A stretch of DNA of 64,000 nucleotides. Source: Zhongshania aquatica. Lineage in GTDB: Bacteria > Pseudomonadota > Gammaproteobacteria > Pseudomonadales > Spongiibacteraceae. Made by a program: the position numbers and the translations under genes. Below, one piece after another: positions 45,042 to 54,856 of the stretch. The DNA is taken from positions 62,001 to 126,000 of the forward strand of contig NZ_JANZNQ010000012.1 of NCBI RefSeq assembly GCF_027257955.1. Direction: 5' to 3'. The notes beneath the pieces were generated by a model that saw only the letters and a list, made by a program, of their open reading frames with translations, was not told the DNA's origin and did not search any database. Every line of letters starts with the position of its first letter. Position 1 is the first letter of the stretch.

Positions 45042-47819
45042 TCAGCGCGCTAACACGGAGGTATTCAATATTTCCTCTATATGTTGTTTGTAGCGCATAT
45101 ACACGCAGGTTTGCTGCGGCGGCATAATCCCAAGGTTTATCTTGCTGAGATAATAATGTTGCGGCGTAGCGCTAAGTAGCTGCAATTGCTTGGCGAGTTC
45201 ATCGAACAGTTGCTGGCCTGCTTGCGCATAGCGAAAAAGTTGGTCGTTACACCGCATATCAAATACCAGCCGTCCGGCGGACTGAGTTTGTGCGATGGCT
45301 TCGAGATAGGGCTGATCCCCATCACTTGAAGCAATTGGCAGCTGAGTTAATTCGGTATTCGCTTCACTAATCCACTTGTCATCTTTTTGACGTAATTCGT
45401 AGACGAGAATGTCGTGATGACTCTGTTGTTCTTTTTTGCACTCCGTCAAAAAGCTCAAAAGTGGGAGTATTAGATCTTCAGCGCTGGTAAAGGCGGCGGT
45501 ACTGTAGTGAAGTGAACCGCGTTCATCGCGTAAAAATAAATCCGCAGTATTTTCTCGTTGGTGAAAAAACACATAGCAATTGGGTGAGTTGGCAGTGTGA
45601 ACAATACTCGCCAGTGCAGAATGAGGAGAGCAATACTTATCGATAATCATCGGACTATATTCTGCTTGCCCGCGACCAAGGCATTGAATGAGTTCTGAGT
45701 AACTCGCTGCGTAAATACTTTGTAAGTCGTCGTTTTTAGATTGGAGAATATAAAACCCGTTGCTCAGGGTAATAATTAGCCGGTTATTTGCCGACTTTTT
45801 GTAAAAAGCGCGACGTAGCAGCTCGGGTAAGTGCTTGGTGCGGTTCAGTAATTTATTGTCTGGATCGTTAAAGGAGAGTGCGTGAATACCAAGCTGATGG
45901 CTGCCGCGACTGACCTGTACCATAAGCTGCTGGTAACTTCTAAATGTGTTAAGTACCGTTTCAGTGCCGCTAAAGGCGATCGAAGATACTTCGCCCCAGC
46001 TATTAATAGTGACCATTTCTAATTGATCGATTGGATAATGGTAGCTCTCACTTGCTACGCGCGCCGTGCCCAGTGCGCTAAGTGCGTGTTGGCCAAGATT
46101 GAGGTAGAGCAATAGCGTTTCCGGCACTTTGGGGCGATTAAAGGCCTCATGTTTATCTGGGTCAGCGGCGTAGGCATTACGCGGTAGATATTTGCATAGA
46201 TGTTGCGCTAGTCGCCGTAACTCATTTTCTGTTATGCCGTTTTGCCGGCCATTGATCCGTAGGCGACTGTAGTCATTAATTAGGCCATTGCAGTAACACC
46301 AGCATAGCAAACCGCTAAGGTGGTCGTGCTCTTGTAGTATGGCATCCGTTTCGAAGTCATGGTGTGCGCTAGTGCTGACAGCCCAGCGGCGCTGTTCGCC
46401 AAATCCAGATGAATGGAAAAAAAGTTGCTCTTCAGATAGATCAGGTGCAATGCCGGGATTTAACCATTCCACTTTATTTCGCTTACGCTCAAAGGCGGCG
46501 TATAACTTGCGACCAAGTAAAGTCATCTCTTGTGATTTGATTAATGCCGGTCGTTTACTGCGCTTGGCAAAGTCCTGTAAAAATCGGTAACTATTGGTTA
46601 GCTCGGCGACCAAAAAACGATGCTCTTCACGCACACGCCGCAATTTCCAGCGGTTGCGAGTATCGAGGTTGAGCATTTGTTCCGGCGGCCATTTCCATTC
46701 TTGAATTAGTTTTTCGAGTAATTGGCGCCGCCACGTTGTACCTGATTGGCTTGGTTGTGACAGACGTATGCCGACTTTGAAATAGAAGGCGCGGCGAGTC
46801 AGTTCCAAGCGGTCGAGCTCACTACGTGCGCTGAGATAACTAGCGAGTCGTTGATAGACCATAACGTATGGGTCTAGTGTGTCTGCGTCGGTAGTGCCTC
46901 TATAAATGGCGTCTTTAAGGCTGACGCAAATTGGCAGCACTTTGGGAAAGTCGCGCGCGTAGGCTTCGGTCAGCAGCAACTTTAAAACCGCTTTATAGGG
47001 CGAGCTAATCGCTTTATATAATTGCCAGACCCCTGCGCCAATAAACTCACCGGCGGGAATATCTGATACGCCACCGAAATCGATGGACTCATTCGGACCG
47101 ACGAAACCTTGGGAGTGGAGTAGGGCAGTATATTCCTGGTAATTCACCTCTTCCTCTGGCGGCACTAACCACCAGATAGGGTATCGTCCAGCGACCAAAA
47201 GAGCGCTGCGATAGAATTCATCTAAGAGTAAGAAATGCTGGCTAGTGCCTGCAGATTCCGCGCTGATTCTGTCTCGTTGGCCACGACGAAACTGATCGTT
47301 ATTCATTAAGAAGAAATGGATTTCCAGCCCCAAGTTTTTTGCCCATTCCGAAATAGCGCCGGCTTTGCGATAGAGCTTCTCAATATCAGATTCATCAAGG
47401 TCTGCGTGGTGACAAAGCCATACGTCTAAGTCAGAATTTTCTGCTTGCGCTACCGTGCCGCAGGAACCCATCAAAAAGATACTGTGGATTCTTGGGGCGG
47501 CTTGATCTTCGGGGCGGTAGTTAACACTGCGCGCAATGTTGTTGCGCAGCCTGTCTAGCGTGACAGAGTCGGGTTGGTAGCCATCTATACCACAGGGTGC
47601 ACTTAGGCTGTTGTAACCGGGTAAAATAGGGTGATTTATATGGATTAGCAGTGGCAGTAAATCGAGAAAGATTTGTTGTCGGGGTAGCAGCGCGGTGCGA
47701 GTGCGAAGCAGGCGTTCGTGGTTTAGTCTTAAAAAACGATCACGAATCTCCGCAAGTCCTTCGTGGGTAATGCCGCGATCGAACAGGGGGTTGTGAGTGT
47801 GAATAGACGTGTCCGCCAT
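45042..47819 (-). CDS. cyaA: Class I adenylate cyclase
   Basis: Makes cAMP from ATP. It is 925 residues from ATG 47819. The catalytic nucleotidyltransferase motif is FLMGSCGTVAQAENSDLDVW (G-S...D-x-D) at about residues 115-135. The remainder matches the large regulatory region of the CyaA family (PIWWLVPPEEE, FGGVSDIPAGEFIGAGVWQLYKAI as adjoining motifs). An upstream ATG at 47849 would add 10 residues; 47819 has GGATG before it. CpdA at 7.9 kb would degrade the product. Confidence 0.94.
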   Translation of the reverse strand: MADTSIHTHNPLFDRGITHEGLAEIRDRFLRLNHERLLRTRTALLPRQQIFLDLLPLLIHINHPILPGYNSLSAPCGIDGYQPDSVTLDRLRNNIARSVNYRPEDQAAPRIHSIFLMGSCGTVAQAENSDLDVWLCHHADLDESDIEKLYRKAGAISEWAKNLGLEIHFFLMNNDQFRRGQRDRISAESAGTSQHFLLLDEFYRSALLVAGRYPIWWLVPPEEEVNYQEYTALLHSQGFVGPNESIDFGGVSDIPAGEFIGAGVWQLYKAISSPYKAVLKLLLTEAYARDFPKVLPICVSLKDAIYRGTTDADTLDPYVMVYQRLASYLSARSELDRLELTRRAFYFKVGIRLSQPSQSGTTWRRQLLEKLIQEWKWPPEQMLNLDTRNRWKLRRVREEHRFLVAELTNSYRFLQDFAKRSKRPALIKSQEMTLLGRKLYAAFERKRNKVEWLNPGIAPDLSEEQLFFHSSGFGEQRRWAVSTSAHHDFETDAILQEHDHLSGLLCWCYCNGLINDYSRLRINGRQNGITENELRRLAQHLCKYLPRNAYAADPDKHEAFNRPKVPETLLLYLNLGQHALSALGTARVASESYHYPIDQLEMVTINSWGEVSSIAFSGTETVLNTFRSYQQLMVQVSRGSHQLGIHALSFNDPDNKLLNRTKHLPELLRRAFYKKSANNRLIITLSNGFYILQSKNDDLQSIYAASYSELIQCLGRGQAEYSPMIIDKYCSPHSALASIVHTANSPNCYVFFHQRENTADLFLRDERGSLHYSTAAFTSAEDLILPLLSFLTECKKEQQSHHDILVYELRQKDDKWISEANTELTQLPIASSDGDQPYLEAIAQTQSAGRLVFDMRCNDQLFRYAQAGQQLFDELAKQLQLLSATPQHYYLSKINLGIMPPQQTCVYMRYKQHIEEILNTSVLAR

Positions 47820-47902
47820 ATAGTGCATCCGATGTAAATCTGTAAGCACTGTACCGGCAATTACAGTGTCTTGTCATGTGCGGTATTGTTTCCGTACCGG
47901 TG

Positions 47903-49912
47903 TTATTGGCTGTGTTTATTCAGTATTAAATGGCCTTTGGGATCTGCCTGCGCTTGCCAATGACGCGCGATCCAAACAGTGGCTACGGTATCGCTAATGA
48001 GCGCTGGGCCAGTAATGACTTGATGCGCGCGCAATTGCTGCCTTTCATAGCGTGGCACGCTGGTCATGTGCTCAGCGTCGTCTAGCGTGATTGTGTGGAA
48101 GTCGACCTCATGTGCAGGCGGCCCGGTAAGGACGTCTGGGAGTGATAATTCAAGAGTGTCGGCTCGCAGCGCTTGACGAATATTTATCAGTTGAATGGGG
48201 AGATCTAGTTCGTGTCCGTAGTGATCCCGGTGTGCTTTATGAAATGCACTTTGTAGGTTTGCTGTATCGTTTTGCCACGCTAAATTGAGTGTATAGGACT
48301 GCCCGACATAACAAAGGTCAACACTCGCATTCGTGACAATTTGCGCAGCATCTATGCCTTCCACGATTAATTGTTCGCGGCCAGTATCGGCTAGTTCTAG
48401 TAGTGCTTGTTCTAACGCGGCGATATTGGTTTCTGCTAAGCCGGTGTTAATGGTACGAGAGAGTTGTCGCTCTCTCGGCGCGAGTAACATGCCGAGCGCA
48501 GAAAATACTCCAGCATAATTTGGCACAATGATTTCGTGGCAAGCTAATGCGTCGGCTAATGCACAAATATGCAAGCCGCCCGCACCGCCAAAGCAGCAGA
48601 GACTAAAATCTGCGGGATCATGTCCTCGCTGCACAGAGATGACCCGCAGCGCGCGGACCATATGTTCGTTGGCGATGTCGACAATGCCAGCAGCTGCGTT
48701 TTCAATACTGAGGCCAAGTGAGTTTGCTAGCCCGTTAATCGCGGCCCTTGCTGCCTCGTAGTTAATTGGCATATCGCCGCCGAGTTGCGCGTTGGCGGGG
48801 AGTCGGCCAAGCACAACGTTGGCGTCGGTGACAGTGGGCTTCAGACCGCCTTTGTTGTAGCAGGCTGGGCCTGGTTCGGCCCCCGCCGATTCCGGGCCTA
48901 CTCGCAACATTCCGCCCTCATCGAGATAGGCTATCGAGCCACCCCCCGCACCGATGGTATGCATATCGACCATGGGGACAGCGACGGGGTAGGGGCCAAT
49001 GCGACCTTCATTGGTCAGTTTTATCTCGCCATTAATTAAGGCGACGTCACTGGATGTGCCCCCCATATCGAAGCTCATTAATTTAGGTCGTTGCAGGGAT
49101 TGGCCTAAGTATTTAGCTGCGGCTAGTCCTCCAGCGGGACCAGACAGCAATAGATTGACTGCTCGCTGCGCGGCATTGGCGGCGTCGGTTGTGCCACCGG
49201 AGGATTGCATTACCGAAATTGGCGTGCGCTTTAAGGACGCCCGTAAATTCCCTAAATAGCTTGCGACTTTAGGCCCAAGCCAGGCGTTCAACCACGTCGC
49301 CATGCCCCGTTCATATTCTTTATATTCGGGTAAAACCTCGGATGAGCGGGAAATGAATATCCCCTCGGGAATGTGTTCTGCAATGGCTTTTTCAAATTGG
49401 CTGTCGATGAACGAAAATAGTAGGTTGATCGCCACAGCATCTGGCTGAATACGTTTTATTTCAGCTATTAGTCTGTCTAAGTCATGCTCTGAGAGCGCTT
49501 CGACTATCACGCCGTCGGCGCCCACTCGTCCGCCAGTTTCCAAACAGAGTGAGGCGGGCACGGGAACCACTTTTGGCTTGGGCTTGAGATCATACAATTT
49601 GTCGCGGGTTTGACGGCCAATCGTAAGCATATCGGCAAAGCCGCGGTTGGTGATAAATACTGTTTTAGCCCCCTTGCCCTCCAGTGCTGCGTTAGTCGCT
49701 ACCGTGGAGCCGTGAACAACCACCAAGCGACCAGCGTCAACTAGATCCATCAAACCGAGCTGGCGAATACCGTTTAAAATGGCGACTTCGGGCTGCGCTG
49801 GCGTAGACGGGCATTTATAACAGTGAATTTGATTGTCCTGAAATAAGACAAAATCAGTAAACGTGCCGCCGGTATCGACACCTAGGTAAGCAAGTGGGGC
49901 AAGATTAGACAT
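47903..49912 (-). CDS. Hydantoinase A / 5-oxoprolinase family protein (HyuA-like)
   Basis: A 669-residue ASKHA-fold protein. The phosphate-1 loop is YLGVDTGGTFTDFVLF. Other landmarks are VVHGSTVATNAALE, MQSSGG, LLSGPAGGLAAAKYLG, SFDMGGTSSDVALI and GAGGGSIA. These enzymes cleave hydantoins or 5-oxoproline with ATP, normally with a HyuB partner. No hyuB is next to it: neighbours are cyaA and mutM. The substrate is unknown. Confidence 0.87.
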   Translation of the reverse strand: MSNLAPLAYLGVDTGGTFTDFVLFQDNQIHCYKCPSTPAQPEVAILNGIRQLGLMDLVDAGRLVVVHGSTVATNAALEGKGAKTVFITNRGFADMLTIGRQTRDKLYDLKPKPKVVPVPASLCLETGGRVGADGVIVEALSEHDLDRLIAEIKRIQPDAVAINLLFSFIDSQFEKAIAEHIPEGIFISRSSEVLPEYKEYERGMATWLNAWLGPKVASYLGNLRASLKRTPISVMQSSGGTTDAANAAQRAVNLLLSGPAGGLAAAKYLGQSLQRPKLMSFDMGGTSSDVALINGEIKLTNEGRIGPYPVAVPMVDMHTIGAGGGSIAYLDEGGMLRVGPESAGAEPGPACYNKGGLKPTVTDANVVLGRLPANAQLGGDMPINYEAARAAINGLANSLGLSIENAAAGIVDIANEHMVRALRVISVQRGHDPADFSLCCFGGAGGLHICALADALACHEIIVPNYAGVFSALGMLLAPRERQLSRTINTGLAETNIAALEQALLELADTGREQLIVEGIDAAQIVTNASVDLCYVGQSYTLNLAWQNDTANLQSAFHKAHRDHYGHELDLPIQLINIRQALRADTLELSLPDVLTGPPAHEVDFHTITLDDAEHMTSVPRYERQQLRAHQVITGPALISDTVATVWIARHWQAQADPKGHLILNKHSQ

Positions 49913-50004
49913 AACAAACTCAAACGAAGACGGTACGCTATTGTCGCTAGTCAGCGGGACTTTGTCATTGCTTGACGCGACGCATTCGCTACGCCCACAT
50001 GGAT

Positions 50005-50023
50005 GCCCGATCGGAGTCGGGGA
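50005..50023. repeat. REP-like palindrome, copy B
   Basis: GCCCGA-TCGGAG-TCGGGGATG: a 5 bp stem CCCGA/TCGGG, flanked by GGAT and GATGA. It is in the 345 bp gap between the hydantoinase gene and mutM, which otherwise shows no supported gene. Confidence 0.55.
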
Positions 50024-50257
50024 TGATGGTGGATCGGACGGAAATGAGAGTGCTAAATCTGCATCTCAACACCTCGTCGTATCGGACTTGATTGAGGATC
50101 TATAGGTCTCTGGCTATTGGTGGCACCCTGTGAACCCCCGAAGTATTTACAGCGATAGCCTAGGCTAAAGATAACAAGCCATCTAAGCCCACTCATTACG
50201 GCGGCCATCAAGCTGAGATACAATCTGTATCCACAAATAATCCTGATTGAGAATGTC

Positions 50258-51076
50258 GTGCCCGAATTACCCGAAGTAGAAACCGTAAAGCGTGGTATTG
50301 AACCGCATCTCGTGTCGCGACGTTTTGAAAAAGTCATCGTTCGAGATCATAGACTTCGCTGGCCGGTTGATCCTAATTTAGCGGACCATTTGCTGGGTCA
50401 CGAGATCTTAAGTGTTGAGCGGCGTGCGAAATATGTCTTAGTGCGTTTGGCTACCGGATACTTAGTAATACATCTTGGCATGTCGGGGCGACTGTACTTT
50501 GTCAGTGCTGACACTCCTCCAGCCAAACATGACCACGTGGATTGGCTACTCAGCGACGGTCAATTACTGCGCTACACAGACCCAAGGCGTTTTGGCGCAG
50601 TACTGTGGATTTCTGGTGATGATGTTTCAATACATAAATTGTTCTCGTCGCTTGGTCCTGAACCATTATCTGAAGTTTTCGATGCTGAATATCTGTTTAA
50701 ACATTCTAGGCGTCGTAAAGTCCCAATAAAAAGCTATTTAATGTCTGCCACTGTCGTTGTGGGCGTCGGGAACATTTATGCCAACGAAGCGCTTTTTATG
50801 GCGGGGATCTTACCGACGCAGGAGGCTGGGAAAATCAGCCTTGCGCGGTATACACGATTGGTTACAGCAGTAAAGTCAGTGCTTGAAAAGGCGATCGCAC
50901 AAGGTGGCACCACACTAAAGGACTTTGTCGGTGGCGACGGAAAGCCAGGCTACTTCAAACAAGAGCTGCAAGTTTATGGTCGCGGGGGTAAGGCCTGCAA
51001 TAACTGCAAACGAGTTCTTCACGAAATTCGAATGTCGCAGCGTACAACTGTGTTTTGCACAACATGCCAACGGTAG
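50258..51076 (+). CDS. mutM: Formamidopyrimidine-DNA glycosylase (Fpg)
   Basis: Removes 8-oxoguanine and ring-opened purines and nicks the abasic site. The 272 residues start PELPEVETVKRGI after the GTG-coded Met, giving catalytic Pro1 and Glu2. The conserved lysine is in RRAKYVLVRL. The helix-two-turn-helix has VGVGNIYANEALF, and the C-terminal zinc finger has two C-x2-C pairs (CNNC and CTTC). The GTG start at 50258 gives the exact family N-terminus. Confidence 0.97.
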   Translation: MPELPEVETVKRGIEPHLVSRRFEKVIVRDHRLRWPVDPNLADHLLGHEILSVERRAKYVLVRLATGYLVIHLGMSGRLYFVSADTPPAKHDHVDWLLSDGQLLRYTDPRRFGAVLWISGDDVSIHKLFSSLGPEPLSEVFDAEYLFKHSRRRKVPIKSYLMSATVVVGVGNIYANEALFMAGILPTQEAGKISLARYTRLVTAVKSVLEKAIAQGGTTLKDFVGGDGKPGYFKQELQVYGRGGKACNNCKRVLHEIRMSQRTTVFCTTCQR

Positions 51077-51163
51077 ATATCTAAATACATGGTCCGTCTG
51101 AATAAGGAATATAAGTCCTAGGTTCTGCGTGCCTGTTCGCGGCCAAAAGTCCGAAGCCTATTG

Positions 51164-51184
51164 ATCCCCGATCAAGCTGGGGAT
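51164..51184. repeat. REP-like palindrome, copy C
   Basis: ATCCCC-gatcaagct-GGGGAT followed by GA: a 6 bp stem in the gap between mutM and ggt. Confidence 0.6.
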
Positions 51185-51246
51185 GAGAAGGGGGAGGTGT
51201 TTGATTGTCATAACTCACACTGCGGTTATCTACGTGGCCTTACTCG

Positions 51247-51259
51247 ACCCCGATCGGGT
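51247..51259. repeat. REP-like palindrome, copy D
   Basis: ACCCCGATCGGGT contains a perfect 10 bp palindrome. It is 63 bp from copy C and is followed by ATCCATATG, like the flank of copy B in reverse. Confidence 0.55.
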
Positions 51260-51305
51260 ATCCATATGAGGGTAAGCGAATGCCTTTATCCTAAGAAGCA
51301 AAGCG

Positions 51306-53051
51306 TCAAAACCCCAGTACTTGCCCCTCTCTGCGAGGATCGGCAGCGCCTTTTAAGCCGGTGTCTTCAATCATAATCCCGTGTAAACCACTGGTTTGAT
51401 CGCGCTCGGTAAATTGGTGGCCGCGTTGTTGTAGATTTTTTTTCACTTCATCAGAAAATCGTCCGGTTTCTAATTCGGTAGTATCGCCCATCGCGATGAT
51501 GTGACCAGCGCTTATCGCGTCGGCAATGTCTTCGCCTTCAGCGAGAATTCGATAAATGCTGCCGGCAACATAATCAATAATACGAGCGCCACCTGGCGAG
51601 CCAATAGCAAGTACTGGTTTGTCGTCTTTAAAAATAATCATCGGTGACATTGATGAGCGCGGACGTTTTCCGGCCTCTATGCGATTCGCTATTTTGCCGC
51701 CATCAGAATTGTCTGGGCTGAATGAAAAGTCGGTGAGCTGATTATTAAGTAGAAATCCATCAACAAAAATACGTGAGCCAAAGGCGGTTTCTATACTGGT
51801 CGTCATACTTAAAACATTACCGCTCGCGTCCACAATACTAAAGTGACTGGTGGATGGAAGTTCAGGCGACGTGCTAGTGATTCGAGTTGGCGAGGCGGGA
51901 GGCTGACCGGCAAACACCTCTTGGGTACGTTTTTTTAGGTCTATTAACGCTGCTCTTCGTTTTAAATAAGCTGAATCTACTAGTCCAGCTGTCGGCACTT
52001 CAACGAAGTCAGGATCGGCTACATACGTATTCCGATCTGCAAAGGCGAGGCGAGACGCCTCGATAAATGTGTGAAGAAAGTCCGCTTCGGTGAAAGTGGA
52101 ATTAGCGTCGCCGGTAGCCTCAATCATTTTTAAGATTGCCAGTACGGTTGTACCACCCGACGAGGGTGGTGGTGCGCCGCAGACCTTATAAGACCGAAAG
52201 CTAGCGCAGATCGGCGTCCTTTCTTTGGCTTTGTAATTTTCTAAGTCTGTTTTACGTAATAAACCCGCGCGATGTTGATCAGACTTAACCGCGTTGACGA
52301 TATCCTTCGCGATATCACCCTTATAAAAAGCAACACTACCTTTTGTGGCGATCTTCGATAAAGCTGCCGCGTAGGCAGGGTTTTTAAGGATAGTGCCGAC
52401 GGGTTTTGGTGTTTTCTCATCGCTAAAGAAATAAGCCGTAATCGCTGGGTTAACAGCAACCTTCGGCATTTCAAGTAGTAAAGTATGTAAACGCGGTGAG
52501 ACAACGAAGCCATCATTGGCTAGTGAAATTGCGGGAGCAAACAAGGTTTTCCACGGTAGCTTACCGAACCTTTTGTGTGAGGCTTCAAGCATGGCTAATA
52601 CACCGGGAACGCCAACAGAATAGCCGCCGATAACCGCATCAAAGAATCCCATAGGCTGACCATCGGGAGTTAGGAAGTGATGTTCATCGACTAACTGCGG
52701 CGCAGTTTCCCGGCCATCCCAGCTGCTGAGCTGCTTACTCGTTGCATCCCAATACAGCATAAAGGCGCCGCCACCAATGCCAGAGGACTGCGGTTCTACG
52801 AGACCAAGCACCAGTTGTGCGGCTATGCCCGCATCGATAGCTGAGCCTCCCGCGCGTAATATTTTTTCCGCAGCGTAGGTGGCATAAGGATTAGCGGTAA
52901 CTGCCATCGCTGATTCTGCGCTAACGGTGGTGGACTCGGTAAAACCACTAGCGGCCTCCGGAATAATGACAGGGTCACTGGCGTAACTGATCGATGAAAC
53001 CAAAAAAGCGGCGGCAATTGTGAACGTTGGTCTCTTAAAAAACATAGACAT
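51306..53051 (-). CDS. ggt: Gamma-glutamyltransferase
   Basis: A periplasmic Ntn-hydrolase that transfers or hydrolyses the gamma-glutamyl group of glutathione. The 581-residue precursor has a signal peptide (FKRPTFTIAAAFLVSSISYA). Landmarks are SGIGGGAFMLYWD and GRETAPQ in the large subunit. The self-cleavage and nucleophile threonine is in PSTSHFSIVD, starting the small subunit, and SPMIIFKDDKPVLAIGSPGG is near the end. An upstream in-frame ATG (53138) would add 29 residues before the signal; 53051 is preferred. Confidence 0.93.
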   Translation of the reverse strand: MSMFFKRPTFTIAAAFLVSSISYASDPVIIPEAASGFTESTTVSAESAMAVTANPYATYAAEKILRAGGSAIDAGIAAQLVLGLVEPQSSGIGGGAFMLYWDATSKQLSSWDGRETAPQLVDEHHFLTPDGQPMGFFDAVIGGYSVGVPGVLAMLEASHKRFGKLPWKTLFAPAISLANDGFVVSPRLHTLLLEMPKVAVNPAITAYFFSDEKTPKPVGTILKNPAYAAALSKIATKGSVAFYKGDIAKDIVNAVKSDQHRAGLLRKTDLENYKAKERTPICASFRSYKVCGAPPPSSGGTTVLAILKMIEATGDANSTFTEADFLHTFIEASRLAFADRNTYVADPDFVEVPTAGLVDSAYLKRRAALIDLKKRTQEVFAGQPPASPTRITSTSPELPSTSHFSIVDASGNVLSMTTSIETAFGSRIFVDGFLLNNQLTDFSFSPDNSDGGKIANRIEAGKRPRSSMSPMIIFKDDKPVLAIGSPGGARIIDYVAGSIYRILAEGEDIADAISAGHIIAMGDTTELETGRFSDEVKKNLQQRGHQFTERDQTSGLHGIMIEDTGLKGAADPRREGQVLGF

Positions 53052-53138
53052 GGCAGCTGTCACAGAAAATGATGTTGTCTGCAGCTTGCCACGCAATAAG
53101 ATAAATCGCAAAGAAAGGCCGAGCACAACTAATATCAT

Positions 53139-53533
53139 GAAGTGGGAATAGTGAGCGGTTTTAACCTAAAGACCAAAAAGTGGTTAATACTAGCTGCGCA
53201 GAACCTTGTTAAAGCCTCATCACTTGGCTCGTTTCGGGCTTTGCCAATATTTCAGAATATTCCCTCAAGCCCGTGGCATTACTATAAATTAGGGTAAGAG
53301 ATCATCGTATTTATCGGCGGCATAGCGACGTATTGGTTAATAGAGAATCGCAGCTCAACATTCAGAAGACATGGAATTACCCCGCCTAAAGGCTAAAGGT
53401 ACACATTTCCGCCTCATTTTCCGGCTGGCCATTATTGTTGTAGCGCGCTAGAGTAAAGCCAGAAATCTAAATGTTGTACTCTAGTTTGTAATGTTGTCGG
53501 TCCCACTACCTTAGCTAACGAGTTAATTCCACT
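53139..53533. other. Intergenic region between ggt and the symporter gene
   Basis: This divergent spacer of about 395 bp should contain the promoters of both genes. I see no clear promoter, repeat or gene. One sigma54-spaced GG-N10-GC occurs near 53228, but the -12 is GGGC rather than TTGC, so I do not call it. Confidence 0.4.
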
Positions 53534-54811
53534 ATGCGAAATATTCCCCTGCATTGGCAAATTGTCGCTGCCATTTTATTAGCCGTCGCAGCGGGTATTT
53601 TGGGTGGCGCCGATGCGGGTATCGGCAGTGTGAGTTTTATTTCGGTCTACGCGTTTTTAGGCACGATGTTTCTCAATGCCTTAAAAATGCTAATTGTGCC
53701 CTTGGTGATGTCATCTATTATTAGCGGGATGGCCGGTGTGGGCAGCGATAAGCTAGAAAAGCTGGGTGGAAAAACCCTGCTGTTTTACGCGTCTAGTAGT
53801 CTCATCGCCATTTTAATCGGCCTTGTTGTTGTGAACGTTGTCGCGCCTGGCGGCGGCGATAATCAGGCTTTGGCAGCAACTATTAGCAGTAGTGATCCTG
53901 AACTTAGTGAGACCTTATCTAAGGTGGAAGGTCGGGGCGTTGGCGATATTGTGCAAGTGTTTGTGCGCATGGTGCCCACCAATATTGTCAGTGCGGCGGC
54001 CAACGGTGAAATGCTGGGACTGATATTTTTTAGTTTGTTATTTGGTTTCTTCCTAGCGCGGGGCAAATCAGAGCACGCCACCACCCTCAGACATTTTTGG
54101 CAGGGTGTCATGGATATCATGACTGATATAACCATGTGGGTGATGAAATTTGCACCCATCGGCGTATTTGGGTTAGTGGCTAAAACGGTGGCCATTACCG
54201 GCTTTGCTGCGTTTAAGCCCATGCTGCTGTTTTTCTTTACGGCCTTAATTGCGCTCATGATTCACGCTTTTGTCGCATTGCCACTAATACTTCGGTATAT
54301 CGGGGGAGTTAGCCCCAAAAAGCATTACGCGGCAATGACGCCCGCTCTTCTGACAGCCTTTTCAACAGCCTCCAGTTCCGCGACGTTACCACTTACTTTA
54401 GAGAGTATTCAGGAGAAGTCTGGGGTATCCAAGCAGGTCAGCGGTTTTGTGCTGCCACTAGGTGCAACGGTCAATATGGATGGCACGGCGCTTTATGAAT
54501 GCGTTGCGGCGATGTTTATTGCGCAGGTCTATGGCCTAGAGTTGGGGCTTGTAGAACAGTTTACGATTGTGATGATTGCGCTGCTCACCTCCATTGGTGT
54601 GGCTGGTATTCCAGCGGCAAGTCTTGTCGCAATTTCTGTCATTCTCGGCGCAATCGGCCTGCCTTTAGAGGGCATTGGTTTGTTGCTGGTCACCGACCGT
54701 ATCCTCGATATGATACGTACCGCAGTGAATGTGTTTAGTGATTCCTGTGCCGCTGTTGTCATTGCCCGCAGCGAAGGCGAGGAGACCTTAATTGCTGCGA
54801 ATCAAAAGTGA
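53534..54811 (+). CDS. Dicarboxylate/amino acid:cation symporter (DAACS family)
   Basis: A 425-residue inner-membrane GltP/DctA-like carrier that imports dicarboxylates or acidic amino acids with Na+ or H+. It has eight membrane segments plus two re-entrant loops. The first loop is TAFSTASSSATLPLTLE and the second core is LPLGATVNMDGTALYE. DRILDMIRTAVNVFSDSCAA in helix 8 carries the substrate-carboxylate arginine. It is 45 bp upstream of the HMG-CoA reductase gene and probably co-transcribed. Confidence 0.93.
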   Translation: MRNIPLHWQIVAAILLAVAAGILGGADAGIGSVSFISVYAFLGTMFLNALKMLIVPLVMSSIISGMAGVGSDKLEKLGGKTLLFYASSSLIAILIGLVVVNVVAPGGGDNQALAATISSSDPELSETLSKVEGRGVGDIVQVFVRMVPTNIVSAAANGEMLGLIFFSLLFGFFLARGKSEHATTLRHFWQGVMDIMTDITMWVMKFAPIGVFGLVAKTVAITGFAAFKPMLLFFFTALIALMIHAFVALPLILRYIGGVSPKKHYAAMTPALLTAFSTASSSATLPLTLESIQEKSGVSKQVSGFVLPLGATVNMDGTALYECVAAMFIAQVYGLELGLVEQFTIVMIALLTSIGVAGIPAASLVAISVILGAIGLPLEGIGLLLVTDRILDMIRTAVNVFSDSCAAVVIARSEGEETLIAANQK

Positions 54812-54856
54812 TTGATGCCTTAAGGGCGAAATTCCATAACAATAAATAGGACTTTC

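Noticed and set aside
50053-50337. A 94-codon minus-strand frame between the hydantoinase and mutM genes
   Set aside because: It overlaps the true mutM start in antisense, shows no family features, and runs through the REP-like region.
53221-53240. Possible sigma54 promoter before the symporter gene
   Set aside because: GG and GC have the right spacing but the -12 reads GGGC, lacking the TTGC-type bases, and no enhancer site is near.
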